DNA of 5,361 nucleotides from Deltaproteobacteria bacterium (GTDB lineage: Bacteria > Desulfobacterota > SM23-61): contig JAOUFX010000274.1 of assembly GCA_029857975.1 (NCBI GenBank), forward strand, positions 1-5,361. The letters run 5' to 3'. The position numbers and the translations under genes are program-made. The first letter of the stretch is position 1. The number at the start of each line of letters is the position of its first letter. The notes under the pieces are model-generated. The model did no database searches. It saw nothing but the letters and a program-made list of their open reading frames with translations, and was not told the DNA's origin. Positions 1-5,067 of the stretch are shown in pieces.

Positions 1-175
1 CCCGGTATTCACTGTTGGTATAGCCGCGGGCCGTATCCAGAAGATCCACACCCATCTCCACCACTGCCTGGACCACCGCAATTCCTTCCTGTTCGCTCAC
101 CCGCTGAATGGGAATCCCACCCCATCCCATTTTCTTCACCCTCAAGTTCGTCCTACCCAGCCTGACTTTTTCCAT
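1..175 (-). CDS. Aldo/keto reductase, N-terminal part (runs off the left edge)
   Basis: Only the first 58 codons are in the window. The protein begins MEKVRLGRTNLRVKKMGWGG, the usual first strand of aldo/keto reductases (an LGRTxL-type start followed by a Gly-rich turn). It then shows a helix and a DLLDTARGYTNSE motif in which D47 and Y52 match the catalytic Asp and Tyr, with the family spacing of five residues. These enzymes are cytosolic NAD(P)H-dependent TIM barrels that reduce carbonyls. The start is chosen because GGAGG at 185..181 sits 5 nt upstream; the ATG at 179 is out of frame and hits a stop quickly. The gene begins 11 bp after the preceding reading frame, so the two are probably translationally coupled. 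The DTARGYT form resembles aldo/keto reductases of anaerobes that carry a C-terminal 4Fe-4S domain, but that end is not visible. Family assignment is firm; the substrate is unknown. Confidence 0.9.
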   Translation of the reverse strand, partial: MEKVRLGRTNLRVKKMGWGGIPIQRVSEQEGIAVVQAVVEMGVDLLDTARGYTNSEYR

Positions 176-186
176 TCATTCCTCCA

Positions 187-756
187 TTAATATTTATAAG
201 GACGCAGATTTCCGCCGATAAACGTTGATAAAAATCCCCCCTGATGAAACGTAGACAGTTGATAGCTGGCAATCCTTTTTATCGGATTTATCCGATCCAA
301 CTTCCCCTGAAGGTATAAAATGGCCAGAATGATGAGGATGCCGATTACGGCATAAAGAACGGTACGCCCCAAGCTGGAGGGAGGATGGATGGCTTTCCCC
401 AGAGAAGGTGCCGCAGGAATTGAGACCTCCGGCGGGGAAGAGATCTGGGGTAAGGAAGAGCTGACCGGTGCGGGGGTGGCCGGTACTTCCATCAAAAGGG
501 TTCCGAGAGTGATTTGTTCTTTTCTTACTCCCTCGAGCAGGAGGCTGGCTTGCTGCCCAGATAGAGCTTCTTCCACCAGATGCCTGGAAACCTCGATCGC
601 AACCACCAAAGCCTTCGCCCATTTTCCATCCGTCCCCAGGAATCCGACTGCTTCGCCCGCGGAGACGGACCCGCTTTCCACCTTACCGGTAACTACGACT
701 CCCCGCCCGGGAATGGAATAGACTTTTTCAGCAATGAATCGGAAACTTTTCTCCAT
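187..756 (-). CDS. Membrane-anchored protein with an isolated EF-Tu domain II-like barrel
   Basis: 189 residues. Residues 4-88 match the second (beta-barrel) domain of elongation factor Tu: VYSIPGRGVVVTGKVESGSV parallels the VFSIxGRGTVVTGRVERG segment, followed by a conserved hydrophobic strand and an LSGQQASLLLEGVRKEQITLG block like the EF-Tu AGxNVGLLLRGIxREDIERG. There is no GTPase domain: no P-loop, no NKxD motif and no room upstream for one. Residues 91-126 are a Pro/Ser/Ala-rich linker. Residues 132-149 are one strongly hydrophobic helix (TVLYAVIGILIILAILYL), flanked by positive charges and followed by a 40-residue tail. The protein is therefore probably a single-pass membrane protein. 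The ATG is preceded by GGAAAGGAAGC and AGGA. It sits between a RAM-domain gene (125 bp upstream) and an aldo/keto reductase (11 bp downstream). Function is unknown; it should not be called a translation factor. The last ~15 residues overlap a repeat-like sequence and may be a late addition. Confidence 0.85.
   Translation of the reverse strand: MEKSFRFIAEKVYSIPGRGVVVTGKVESGSVSAGEAVGFLGTDGKWAKALVVAIEVSRHLVEEALSGQQASLLLEGVRKEQITLGTLLMEVPATPAPVSSSLPQISSPPEVSIPAAPSLGKAIHPPSSLGRTVLYAVIGILIILAILYLQGKLDRINPIKRIASYQLSTFHQGGFLSTFIGGNLRPYKY
191..228. repeat. Degenerate ATCNGCG-type repeat at the 3' end of the EF-Tu-domain gene
   Basis: On the minus strand this segment reads TCAACGTTTATCGGCGGAAA followed by TCTGCGTCC, with two imperfect copies of an ATCNGCGNNA decamer in a row (ATCGGCGGAA, then ATCTGCGTCC). 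It encodes the final residues (STFIGGNLRPYK) before the stop codon and ends close to the ribosome binding site of the aldo/keto reductase. From memory, similar ATCTGCG/ATCAGCG strings are scattered between genes in many uncultivated bacterial genomes. That makes an interspersed-repeat origin plausible, but one locus cannot prove it. Confidence 0.35.
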
Positions 757-810
757 GTTCCTGCTTCCTTTCCAAAAAGTCGTAGGTTCAAAGGACCCAG
801 AGACTACTAA

Positions 811-876
811 TTTCGGATTTCGGAATTTTTGAGCTTGAACCCATGAATCCTAGAATCCTGGAACCCTTGATCCCTT
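811..876. repeat. Short tandem degenerate repeats (TTTCGGA and GAAYCCTN)
   Basis: Between the RAM-domain gene and the EF-Tu-domain gene. Two adjacent TTTCGGA heptamers lie at 811-824. Five consecutive octamers follow at 837-876: GAACCCAT, GAATCCTA, GAATCCTG, GAACCCTT and GATCCCTT, with consensus GAAYCCTN. The array is imperfect and non-coding. It fills much of the 125-bp gap (757-881), in which I see no convincing terminator or promoter. The period of 8 is directly visible; function is unknown. Confidence 0.6.
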
Positions 877-881
877 TATTG

Positions 882-1121
882 TTAACCTGTTTCTACCGTG
901 ACACAGGTCATCGTGCGAGCAATTCCCTCCACCCCCCGAATTTTGGAGAGGATCACGTCGCCCAACTCTTGGAGGGTTTTGGCTTCAATCAGGAGGATGA
1001 TATCAAATGGCCCGGTCACCGTATGGGCTAACTTCACTCCTTTAAGCTTGGTCAGGGTTTCAAAAGCACCCTTGGTCTTGTCCGCTTCGGTGCGGATCAA
1101 CACAAACGCGGAAACAGGCAT
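882..1121 (-). CDS. Stand-alone RAM (AsnC/Lrp-type ligand-binding) domain protein
   Basis: 79 residues, the size of a single RAM domain without the helix-turn-helix of full Lrp/AsnC regulators. The pattern is typical: an N-terminal strand (SAFVLIRTE, 4-12), a helix, the GVKLAHTVTGPFDIILLIEA core at 28-47 (the VTGxxD turn is the family hallmark), a second helix (LQELGDVILSKI, 50-61) and a closing GVEGIARTMTCVTVE strand. Such domains form dimers or higher rings with a small-molecule site between subunits, often for amino acids; without a DNA-binding domain this one may sense a metabolite or act through a partner. AAGAGGAGG at 1135..1127, 5 nt before the ATG, is a very strong ribosome binding site. 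It follows the CaiB/BaiF gene by 45 bp and is probably co-transcribed with it. Family is secure; ligand and partner are unknown. Confidence 0.9.
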   Translation of the reverse strand: MPVSAFVLIRTEADKTKGAFETLTKLKGVKLAHTVTGPFDIILLIEAKTLQELGDVILSKIRGVEGIARTMTCVTVETG

Positions 1122-1144
1122 ATTCCCCTCCTCTTATAACTTTA

Positions 1145-1162
1145 AGCGAATAGCTGATCGCT
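1145..1162. promoter_or_regulatory. Imperfect 18-bp palindrome upstream of the RAM-domain gene
   Basis: AGCGA AT AGCT GA TCGCT: outer arms AGCGA/TCGCT pair perfectly and the centre AGCT is itself palindromic, giving 14 of 18 symmetric positions. It lies in the 45-bp gap between the CaiB/BaiF stop codon and the RAM-domain start. It could be an operator half-site pair or chance; there is no T-run to make it a terminator on the minus strand. Confidence 0.25.
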
Positions 1163-1166
1163 GCCC

Positions 1167-2351
1167 TTAGCGGATGATTCCCTCTTTCCTAATTTGCATA
1201 ATCTCCGCTTCCGTGTACCCCAATCCTTTCAGAACCTCTTCGGTGTGCTCGCCGATTTCAGGTGCGGGTGTACGAATTTCTCCCGGTGTTTCCGAAAATT
1301 TTATGGGCACTCCGATCTGTCTCACCCGGCCGGCCCGGGGATGAAACGTCTCGACGAGCATCTGCCGGTGCAGAACATGGGGGTCGCTGAAGGTCTCAGC
1401 GGTGGATTGGACGGCGGTGACGCATGTATCCTCTTTCATCAAAAGGTCCAGCCACTCTTGTCGGGTCCGGCTGAGGAAGATTTTAGAAATTTCTTCTTTG
1501 ATCTCCTCGCCACGGGGGTCTTTCTCCTGGGGAACTTTGTCCGCCCATTCGGGCTTGCCGATCCCGCGGCAAAGGTTGGCCCCAAATTTTTCTTCCAGAG
1601 CACCCACGGCCAGATATTTCCCGTCTTGGGTCCGATAAACTTGATACTGCGGCAACCCGCCGGTGAGCCTCCTTTCTCCCGCCCGGGGAGATTCTCCTTC
1701 GGCAAAAAAAAGGGCCGCGCTGTCGGGAATTAAGGATACGACTCCGTCGAGCATGGAAACATCGACGAACTGCCCCCGCCCGGTCTTTTGCCGGGCCGCC
1801 AAAGCAGTCAGAATTCCGATGACGGCGTAAAGGCCTCCGCCCACCAAATCGGCAATCTGAACTCCCGGGATTACGGGAGATCCCCCCTTGGGTCCGGTTA
1901 TTCCGAGTATGCCGCCTATGCCGATGTAGTTGAGGTCATGGCCGGCAAGGTTTTTATAAGGGCCATCTTGTCCGAATCCGGTTAAGGCACAATAAATCAA
2001 GCGATCGTTAATTTTCTCCAGGACCTTATATCCCAGACCCAGGCGATCCATGACTCCCGGGCGAAATTGCTCGATTAAAACATCGGCCCCCTTCTCCACC
2101 ATTTTTAAAAAAATCGCCCGCCCTTCCGACCTTTTCAAATTGAGGGTGATACTTTTTTTGTTCCGGTTTAAAAGGAGGTGGCGGGAGCCAACCCCGTTGA
2201 TTTGGGGTGGGTTCCAGCGAGCGTAATCACCCTGTTCAGGCTCTTCGATTTTAATCACCTCCGCTCCCAAATCTCCCAGAAGCATTGTTCCATAAGGGCC
2301 AGGGAGCAACCGCGTGAGGTCCAGTATTTGTATTCCTTCTAAAGGTCTCAT
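1167..2351 (-). CDS. CaiB/BaiF-family protein, alpha-methylacyl-CoA racemase-like
   Basis: 394 residues, full length for the type III CoA-transferase superfamily. The N-terminus (LEGIQILDLTRLLPGPYGTM, then LGDLGAEVIKIEEP at 26-38) is the usual Rossmann-like start, and NRNKKSITLNLK (62-73) is also typical. H138 in GHDLNY, D168 in QIADLVGGG and E253 in GALEEKF match the catalytic residues H126, D156 and E241 of Mycobacterium tuberculosis alpha-methylacyl-CoA racemase (recalled from memory) with identical spacings of 30 and 85. The Asp is shared with true CoA-transferases; the His and Glu point to racemisation at C2 of a branched acyl-CoA. A CoA-transferase role cannot be excluded. The start is the family-typical Met, although no Shine-Dalgarno sequence is visible before it. 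It follows the mutase small subunit by 112 bp, a gap holding a GTGTCA inverted repeat. Likely cytosolic acyl-CoA metabolism in the mutase pathway. Confidence 0.9.
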   Translation of the reverse strand: MRPLEGIQILDLTRLLPGPYGTMLLGDLGAEVIKIEEPEQGDYARWNPPQINGVGSRHLLLNRNKKSITLNLKRSEGRAIFLKMVEKGADVLIEQFRPGVMDRLGLGYKVLEKINDRLIYCALTGFGQDGPYKNLAGHDLNYIGIGGILGITGPKGGSPVIPGVQIADLVGGGLYAVIGILTALAARQKTGRGQFVDVSMLDGVVSLIPDSAALFFAEGESPRAGERRLTGGLPQYQVYRTQDGKYLAVGALEEKFGANLCRGIGKPEWADKVPQEKDPRGEEIKEEISKIFLSRTRQEWLDLLMKEDTCVTAVQSTAETFSDPHVLHRQMLVETFHPRAGRVRQIGVPIKFSETPGEIRTPAPEIGEHTEEVLKGLGYTEAEIMQIRKEGIIR

Positions 2352-2369
2352 AAATAATACAAAGTGATT

Positions 2370-2459
2370 AGTGTCAGTGTCAGTGTGAGTGTCAGGAAAA
2401 GAAAGACCCGGCCAGTAAACGCTGAGACTGTATTCTTGTTTTTCACTGACACTGACACT
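2370..2459. repeat. GTGTCA-hexamer inverted-repeat element, copy A
   Basis: A perfect 16-bp inverted repeat, AGTGTCAGTGTCAGTG at 2370-2385 and CACTGACACTGACACT at 2444-2459, encloses about 58 bp. Each arm is a short run of the hexamer GTGTCA (or its complement), and the left side continues with GTGTGA GTGTCA. It lies between the mutase small-subunit gene and the CaiB/BaiF gene, ending only 18 bp before the latter's start codon. As RNA it could fold into a strong hairpin. The arrangement resembles copy B at 2892-2958. Confidence 0.8.
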
Positions 2460-2463
2460 TTAT

Positions 2464-2862
2464 TCACAGCTTTACGTTCTCTTGAACATACTTCACGATC
2501 GTCTCCGTAGAGGTTCCCGGGCCGAAGATTGCGCCAATGCCCAGGGCCTTGAGGGAAGGAATATCTTCCTCCGGGATCACTCCTCCTCCCAGCACCAACA
2601 AATCTTTCATCCCTTGTTCCCGCAAAAGTTCCATCACGCGGGGGAATAGATAATCATGGGCGCCGGAGAGGATACTCATTAACAGGGCATCCACATCCTC
2701 CTGCACCGCCGCCAAAACAATCTTTTCCGGTGTCTGGCGCAAACCCGTATAAATCACTTCCATGCCGGCATCCCGCAGCGCCCGTGCGATCACCTTGGCG
2801 CCCCGATCATGTCCATCCAATCCTGGTTTGGCCACCAGCACCCGAATTTTTCGCTCCGCCAT
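2464..2862 (-). CDS. Acyl-CoA mutase small subunit, B12-binding domain (methylmalonyl-CoA mutase type)
   Basis: 132 residues, one cobalamin-binding domain of the methylmalonyl-CoA mutase C-terminal type. The base-off/His-on signature DxHxxG is seen as D16-G-H18-DR-G21 in [13 protein letters not shown], where H18 is the lower cobalt ligand. The SxL motif is S63-I-L65 and the GG loop is in VLGGGVIP (90-97). [11 protein letters not shown] (113-123) closes the nucleotide-tail pocket. The domain binds adenosylcobalamin and caps the TIM barrel of the large subunit encoded 103 bp upstream, as in the two-subunit mutases of archaea, isobutyryl-CoA mutase and hydroxyisobutyryl-CoA mutase. GGAGGTAA at 2873..2866, with 6 nt between GGAGG and the ATG, is a near-ideal ribosome binding site. 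GTGTCA-type inverted repeats lie on both sides of the gene. Substrate is set by the large subunit. Confidence 0.96.
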   Translation of the reverse strand: MAERKIRVLVAKPGLDGHDRGAKVIARALRDAGMEVIYTGLRQTPEKIVLAAVQEDVDALLMSILSGAHDYLFPRVMELLREQGMKDLLVLGGGVIPEEDIPSLKALGIGAIFGPGTSTETIVKYVQENVKL

Positions 2863-2891
2863 TCGTTACCTCCGCATTCGTTTCAGTTTTC

Positions 2892-2958
2892 AGTGTCTGG
2901 GTCAGTGTGAGAAAAAATTTCTTCTCTTTTTCTGACACTAAATACTGACCCTGACACT
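2892..2958. repeat. GTGTCA-hexamer inverted-repeat element, copy B
   Basis: Outer arms AGTGTCTGGGTCAGT (2892-2906) and ACTGACCCTGACACT (2944-2958) are complementary at 14 of 15 positions. A nested pair, AGTGTGAGAAAAA (2904-2916) and TTTTTCTGACACT (2927-2939), is complementary at 12 of 13, so the element could fold into one long imperfect hairpin with a loop of about 10 nt. It fills most of the 103-bp gap between the mutase large- and small-subunit genes. It shares its ends (AGTGTC and GACACTT) and the GTCAGTGTGAG string with copy A, in the same orientation. Confidence 0.75.
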
Positions 2959-2965
2959 TCTTTCA

Positions 2966-4612
2966 TTAAACCGTCACTATCGGCTCATATTCCCCGAACA
3001 CGCCGCGAAGAACATCACAAATCTCTCCCAGAGTACAATAAGCCCGTACCGAATCCAGGATGGGGACCATCAAATTGCCATTTCCTTCGGCCACCTTCTT
3101 CAACCCCGCTAAGGATACCTCTACTCCCTGGTGGTTGCGAGATGTCCGGAGCTCCGCCAGCTTCTTCACTTGCACTTCCCGCACCTTTGGGTCAACTTTC
3201 AATAGTCCCTTTACGGGTGGCTCTTGAATCTGAAATTTGTTTACGCCTACCAGAATCTTTTTCCCGAGCTCCATTTCCTTTTGATACCGGTAAGAGCTTT
3301 CCTGGATCTCCTGCTGGATGTATCCTTTTTCAATCGCGGCTACGGCTCCTCCCATCTGGTCGATCTTGGCAATGTATTCGCTGGCCCGTTTCTCGATCTC
3401 GTTGGTCAGCGTTTCTATGAGATAGGACCCCCCCAGAGGATCAACCGTGTCCGCTACCCCGGATTCGTGCGCGATGATCTGCTGCGTACGTAGGGAAAGG
3501 CGCACAGATTCTTCCGTAGGTAAGGCCATGGCTTCATCATAGGAGCAGACCGCTAACGATTGGCAGCCGCCTAAAACTGCGGCCATGGCCTGAAAAGTCG
3601 TGCGGATCAAATTATTCAGCGGTTGCTGGGCGGTAAGGGTACATCCGCCGGTCTGGGTGTGGAAGCGTAACATCCAGGAACGCGGGTCCTTGGCCTTAAA
3701 TCGCTCTTTAATGATCTTGGCCCAAAGTCTCCGGGCAGCCCGGAATTTGGCCACTTCCTCCAGAAAGTTGATGTGCGTATTGAAAATCCAGGAAACCCTC
3801 GGCGCGAAATCATCGATGTCCAACCCGGCTTTCACTCCGGCTTCCAGGTAAGCGATGGCGATGGAAAAAGCAAAGGCCACTTCCTGGACGGCTGTTGACC
3901 CTGCTTCCCTCACGTGGTAGGCCCCTACGCTGATGGAGTTCCACTGCGGCACTTCCCGGGAACAGTATTCGAAAATATTGGTGATCAGCCTCATCGAGGG
4001 CTGCGGAGGAAAGATGTAGGTGCCTCTGGCTACATATTCCTTGAGTACGTCATTCTGGGTTGTCCCCCGCAGGTCAGCCGGCTTGACTCCTTGTTTTTCG
4101 GCCACGGCGACGTACATAGCCAGAAGGATAGCCGCTGTGGCGTTGATGGTCATGGAAGTACTCACCCTGCCCAGGGGAATCCCGTCCAAAAGGACTTCCA
4201 TGTCCGCCAGGGAATCGATGGCCACCCCCACCTTCCCCACCTCCCCCTGGGAAAGGGGATGATCAGAGTCGTAACCGATCTGGGTTGGCAGGTCAAAAGC
4301 AACGGAAAGGCCGGTTTGCCCCTGCTCTAACAGGTATTTAAACCTGCGGTTGGACTCCTCGGCCGTAGCGAACCCGGAGTATTGGCGCATGGACCAAACC
4401 CGTCCCCGGTACATGGTAGGCTGAATGCCGCGGGTAAACGGGTACTCACCTGCGAAACCAAGGTCTTGCAGGTATTCGAATTGGGGAATCTCCCCCGGCG
4501 TATAAAGGATCTGGGTATCCATCCCCGAGCTGCTTTGGATCTTTTCCGGTGTCTTCTTCAAGCATCGGCTTTCCCACTTATTTTTCTCTTCGAGTATTTT
4601 CTTTTCGTTCAT
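2966..4612 (-). CDS. Acyl-CoA mutase large subunit, methylmalonyl-CoA mutase type
   Basis: 548 residues from the Met at 4612 (554 if the ATG at 4630 is used): the TIM-barrel, substrate-binding subunit without the B12 domain. It catalyses a radical 1,2-rearrangement of an acyl-CoA with adenosylcobalamin. Landmarks, numbered from 4612: GEYPFTRG (55-62), PTMYRGR (65-71), RQYSGF (76-81), [16 protein letters not shown] (102-117), [18 protein letters not shown] (191-208) and AYHVREAG (231-238). Against Propionibacterium methylmalonyl-CoA mutase (recalled numbering), Y89, R207 and H244 align with Y78, R196 and H233 with exact spacing, and R82 and S114 are also kept. Isobutyryl-CoA mutase has Phe and Gln at the first two, so a carboxylated substrate is favoured. 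Oddities: the Y75 position is Gln (Q64) and the T85 position is Ser (S74). It is first in the mutase gene set; the small subunit follows after 103 bp. No epimerase or MeaB-like chaperone is in the window. Confidence 0.95.
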   Translation of the reverse strand: MNEKKILEEKNKWESRCLKKTPEKIQSSSGMDTQILYTPGEIPQFEYLQDLGFAGEYPFTRGIQPTMYRGRVWSMRQYSGFATAEESNRRFKYLLEQGQTGLSVAFDLPTQIGYDSDHPLSQGEVGKVGVAIDSLADMEVLLDGIPLGRVSTSMTINATAAILLAMYVAVAEKQGVKPADLRGTTQNDVLKEYVARGTYIFPPQPSMRLITNIFEYCSREVPQWNSISVGAYHVREAGSTAVQEVAFAFSIAIAYLEAGVKAGLDIDDFAPRVSWIFNTHINFLEEVAKFRAARRLWAKIIKERFKAKDPRSWMLRFHTQTGGCTLTAQQPLNNLIRTTFQAMAAVLGGCQSLAVCSYDEAMALPTEESVRLSLRTQQIIAHESGVADTVDPLGGSYLIETLTNEIEKRASEYIAKIDQMGGAVAAIEKGYIQQEIQESSYRYQKEMELGKKILVGVNKFQIQEPPVKGLLKVDPKVREVQVKKLAELRTSRNHQGVEVSLAGLKKVAEGNGNLMVPILDSVRAYCTLGEICDVLRGVFGEYEPIVTV

Positions 4613-4628
4613 CTCGCCTTCTTCCTCC
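4613..4628 (-). promoter_or_regulatory. Ribosome binding site that decides the mutase start
   Basis: On the minus strand the sequence is GGAGGAAGAAGGCGAG directly before ATG at 4612. GGAGG lies 11 nt and AAGG 4 nt upstream of that ATG. The alternative in-frame ATG at 4630 overlaps this purine tract and has only a weak GCGGGA before it, and its six extra residues (MEEEGE) are simply the translated ribosome binding site. The inner start is therefore preferred. Confidence 0.6.
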
Positions 4629-4715
4629 ATTCCCGCAGTCCGTCGGTCAAAAAAGCCTGCCCTGGGGATGCAATGGATTTTCGAAAATTTTCGTTATACC
4701 TAAAAAAGGCAATTC

Positions 4716-4761
4716 ACCACAGAGGGCACAGAGGAAAATTATTCTCCGTGTTCTCTGTGGT
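4716..4761. repeat. CCACAGAG-type inverted repeat (possible MITE-like element)
   Basis: ACCACAGAGGGCACAGAG (4716-4733) and CTCCGTGTTCTCTGTGGT (4744-4761) are complementary at 15 of 18 positions, with further G-U pairing possible in RNA and a 10-nt A/T-rich loop. Each arm contains two CACAGAG-like units in tandem. The sequence belongs by appearance to the widespread ACCACAGAG...CTCTGTGGT interspersed repeats of many uncultivated and deltaproteobacterial genomes (recalled, not searched). It lies in the predicted leader of the mutase mRNA. Confidence 0.75.
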
Positions 4762-4787
4762 TTAAAAAAAATCGCTGAATTGAGGTT

Positions 4788-4823
4788 ATATTAAAACATC
4801 AGCAAAAAATTTACAAGTGTCAA
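4788..4823 (-). promoter_or_regulatory. Candidate sigma-70-type promoter for the mutase operon
   Basis: On the minus strand TTGACACTTGTAA is followed by an A/T-rich spacer and TAATAT. TTGTAA at 4816..4811 and TAATAT at 4793..4788 are separated by exactly 17 bp. A perfect TTGACA lies at 4823..4818 but is 24 bp from TAATAT; at 17 bp it would face a poor GATGTT. Transcription from here would give a leader of roughly 170 nt containing the CCACAGAG hairpin. Position upstream of the first mutase gene fits; the assignment is by eye only. Confidence 0.4.
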
Positions 4824-5067
4824 CCCCGGTTGAAAGTCGGCTTGTATTTTTCCCCGGCAACCGGTTTTTTTCTCCATCCCTACCGGAAAAATCGAAAAAA
4901 CAGAGCGGTTTCTCTCGGGCAGAAAATATAAAGAAAAAGTGGAAATAAAAATGATAACCCCTGGCATGTTCATCCGCTTAAGCCGCTCACGGTCAATTGC
5001 CTCCGGATGGGATGAAAGGGGGTTGGGAAGAAAAAATACGCTCGGCGATTGACGGGAAGACAAAGGT

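Larger units (their letters stand above)
4631..5067. other. Gene-free stretch upstream of the mutase operon
   Basis: 437 bp with no convincing coding sequence. It contains, from right to left, A/T-rich non-coding sequence, a CCGGTTG/CAACCGG inverted repeat (4826-4832 and 4858-4864) with a T-run on the plus strand, a candidate minus-strand promoter near 4788-4823, the CCACAGAG inverted repeat at 4716-4761 and a CGAAAATTTTCG palindrome at 4682-4693. I see no B12-riboswitch core and no tRNA. A minus-strand frame from a TTG at 5063 to 4791 lacks a ribosome binding site and any recognisable motif. Confidence 0.6.

Noticed and set aside
194..622. 142-residue minus-strand frame overlapping the EF-Tu-domain gene
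   Set aside because: It is a shifted frame of the EF-Tu-domain gene with unlikely composition and no recognised domain.
1194..1733. 179-residue plus-strand frame
   Set aside because: It is antisense to the CaiB/BaiF gene, which has clear family motifs throughout; the plus-strand translation has none.
2370..2958. GTGTCA repeats as a CRISPR array
   Set aside because: The units are hexamers in inverted arms, with no regular spacers and no cas genes.
3914..4330. 138-residue plus-strand frame
   Set aside because: It is antisense to the most conserved part of the mutase large subunit and lacks any motif.
4691..4721. TATAAC (4698..4693) as a minus-strand -10 box close to the mutase gene
   Set aside because: The hexamer 17 bp upstream is TGTGGT, inside the repeat arm, which is a poor -35; the candidate at 4788-4823 is better.
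4382..4765. 127-residue plus-strand frame
   Set aside because: It is antisense to the mutase gene. Its tail (HHRGHRGKLFSVFSVV) is only the translated CCACAGAG repeat.
4613..4800. Possible cobalamin riboswitch upstream of the B12-dependent mutase
   Set aside because: I see no B12-box-like core and the space is mostly taken by the CCACAGAG repeat.
4826..4871. CCGGTTG/CAACCGG inverted repeat followed by seven T on the plus strand, possible terminator
   Set aside because: No plus-strand gene precedes it, the stem is only 7 bp with a 25-nt loop, and on the minus strand the T-run is on the wrong side.
4791..5063. 90-residue minus-strand frame in the gap upstream of the mutase
   Set aside because: It starts with TTG and has no ribosome binding site. 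Its low-complexity F/S/P-rich translation shows no recognisable motif, and it overlaps the candidate promoter.
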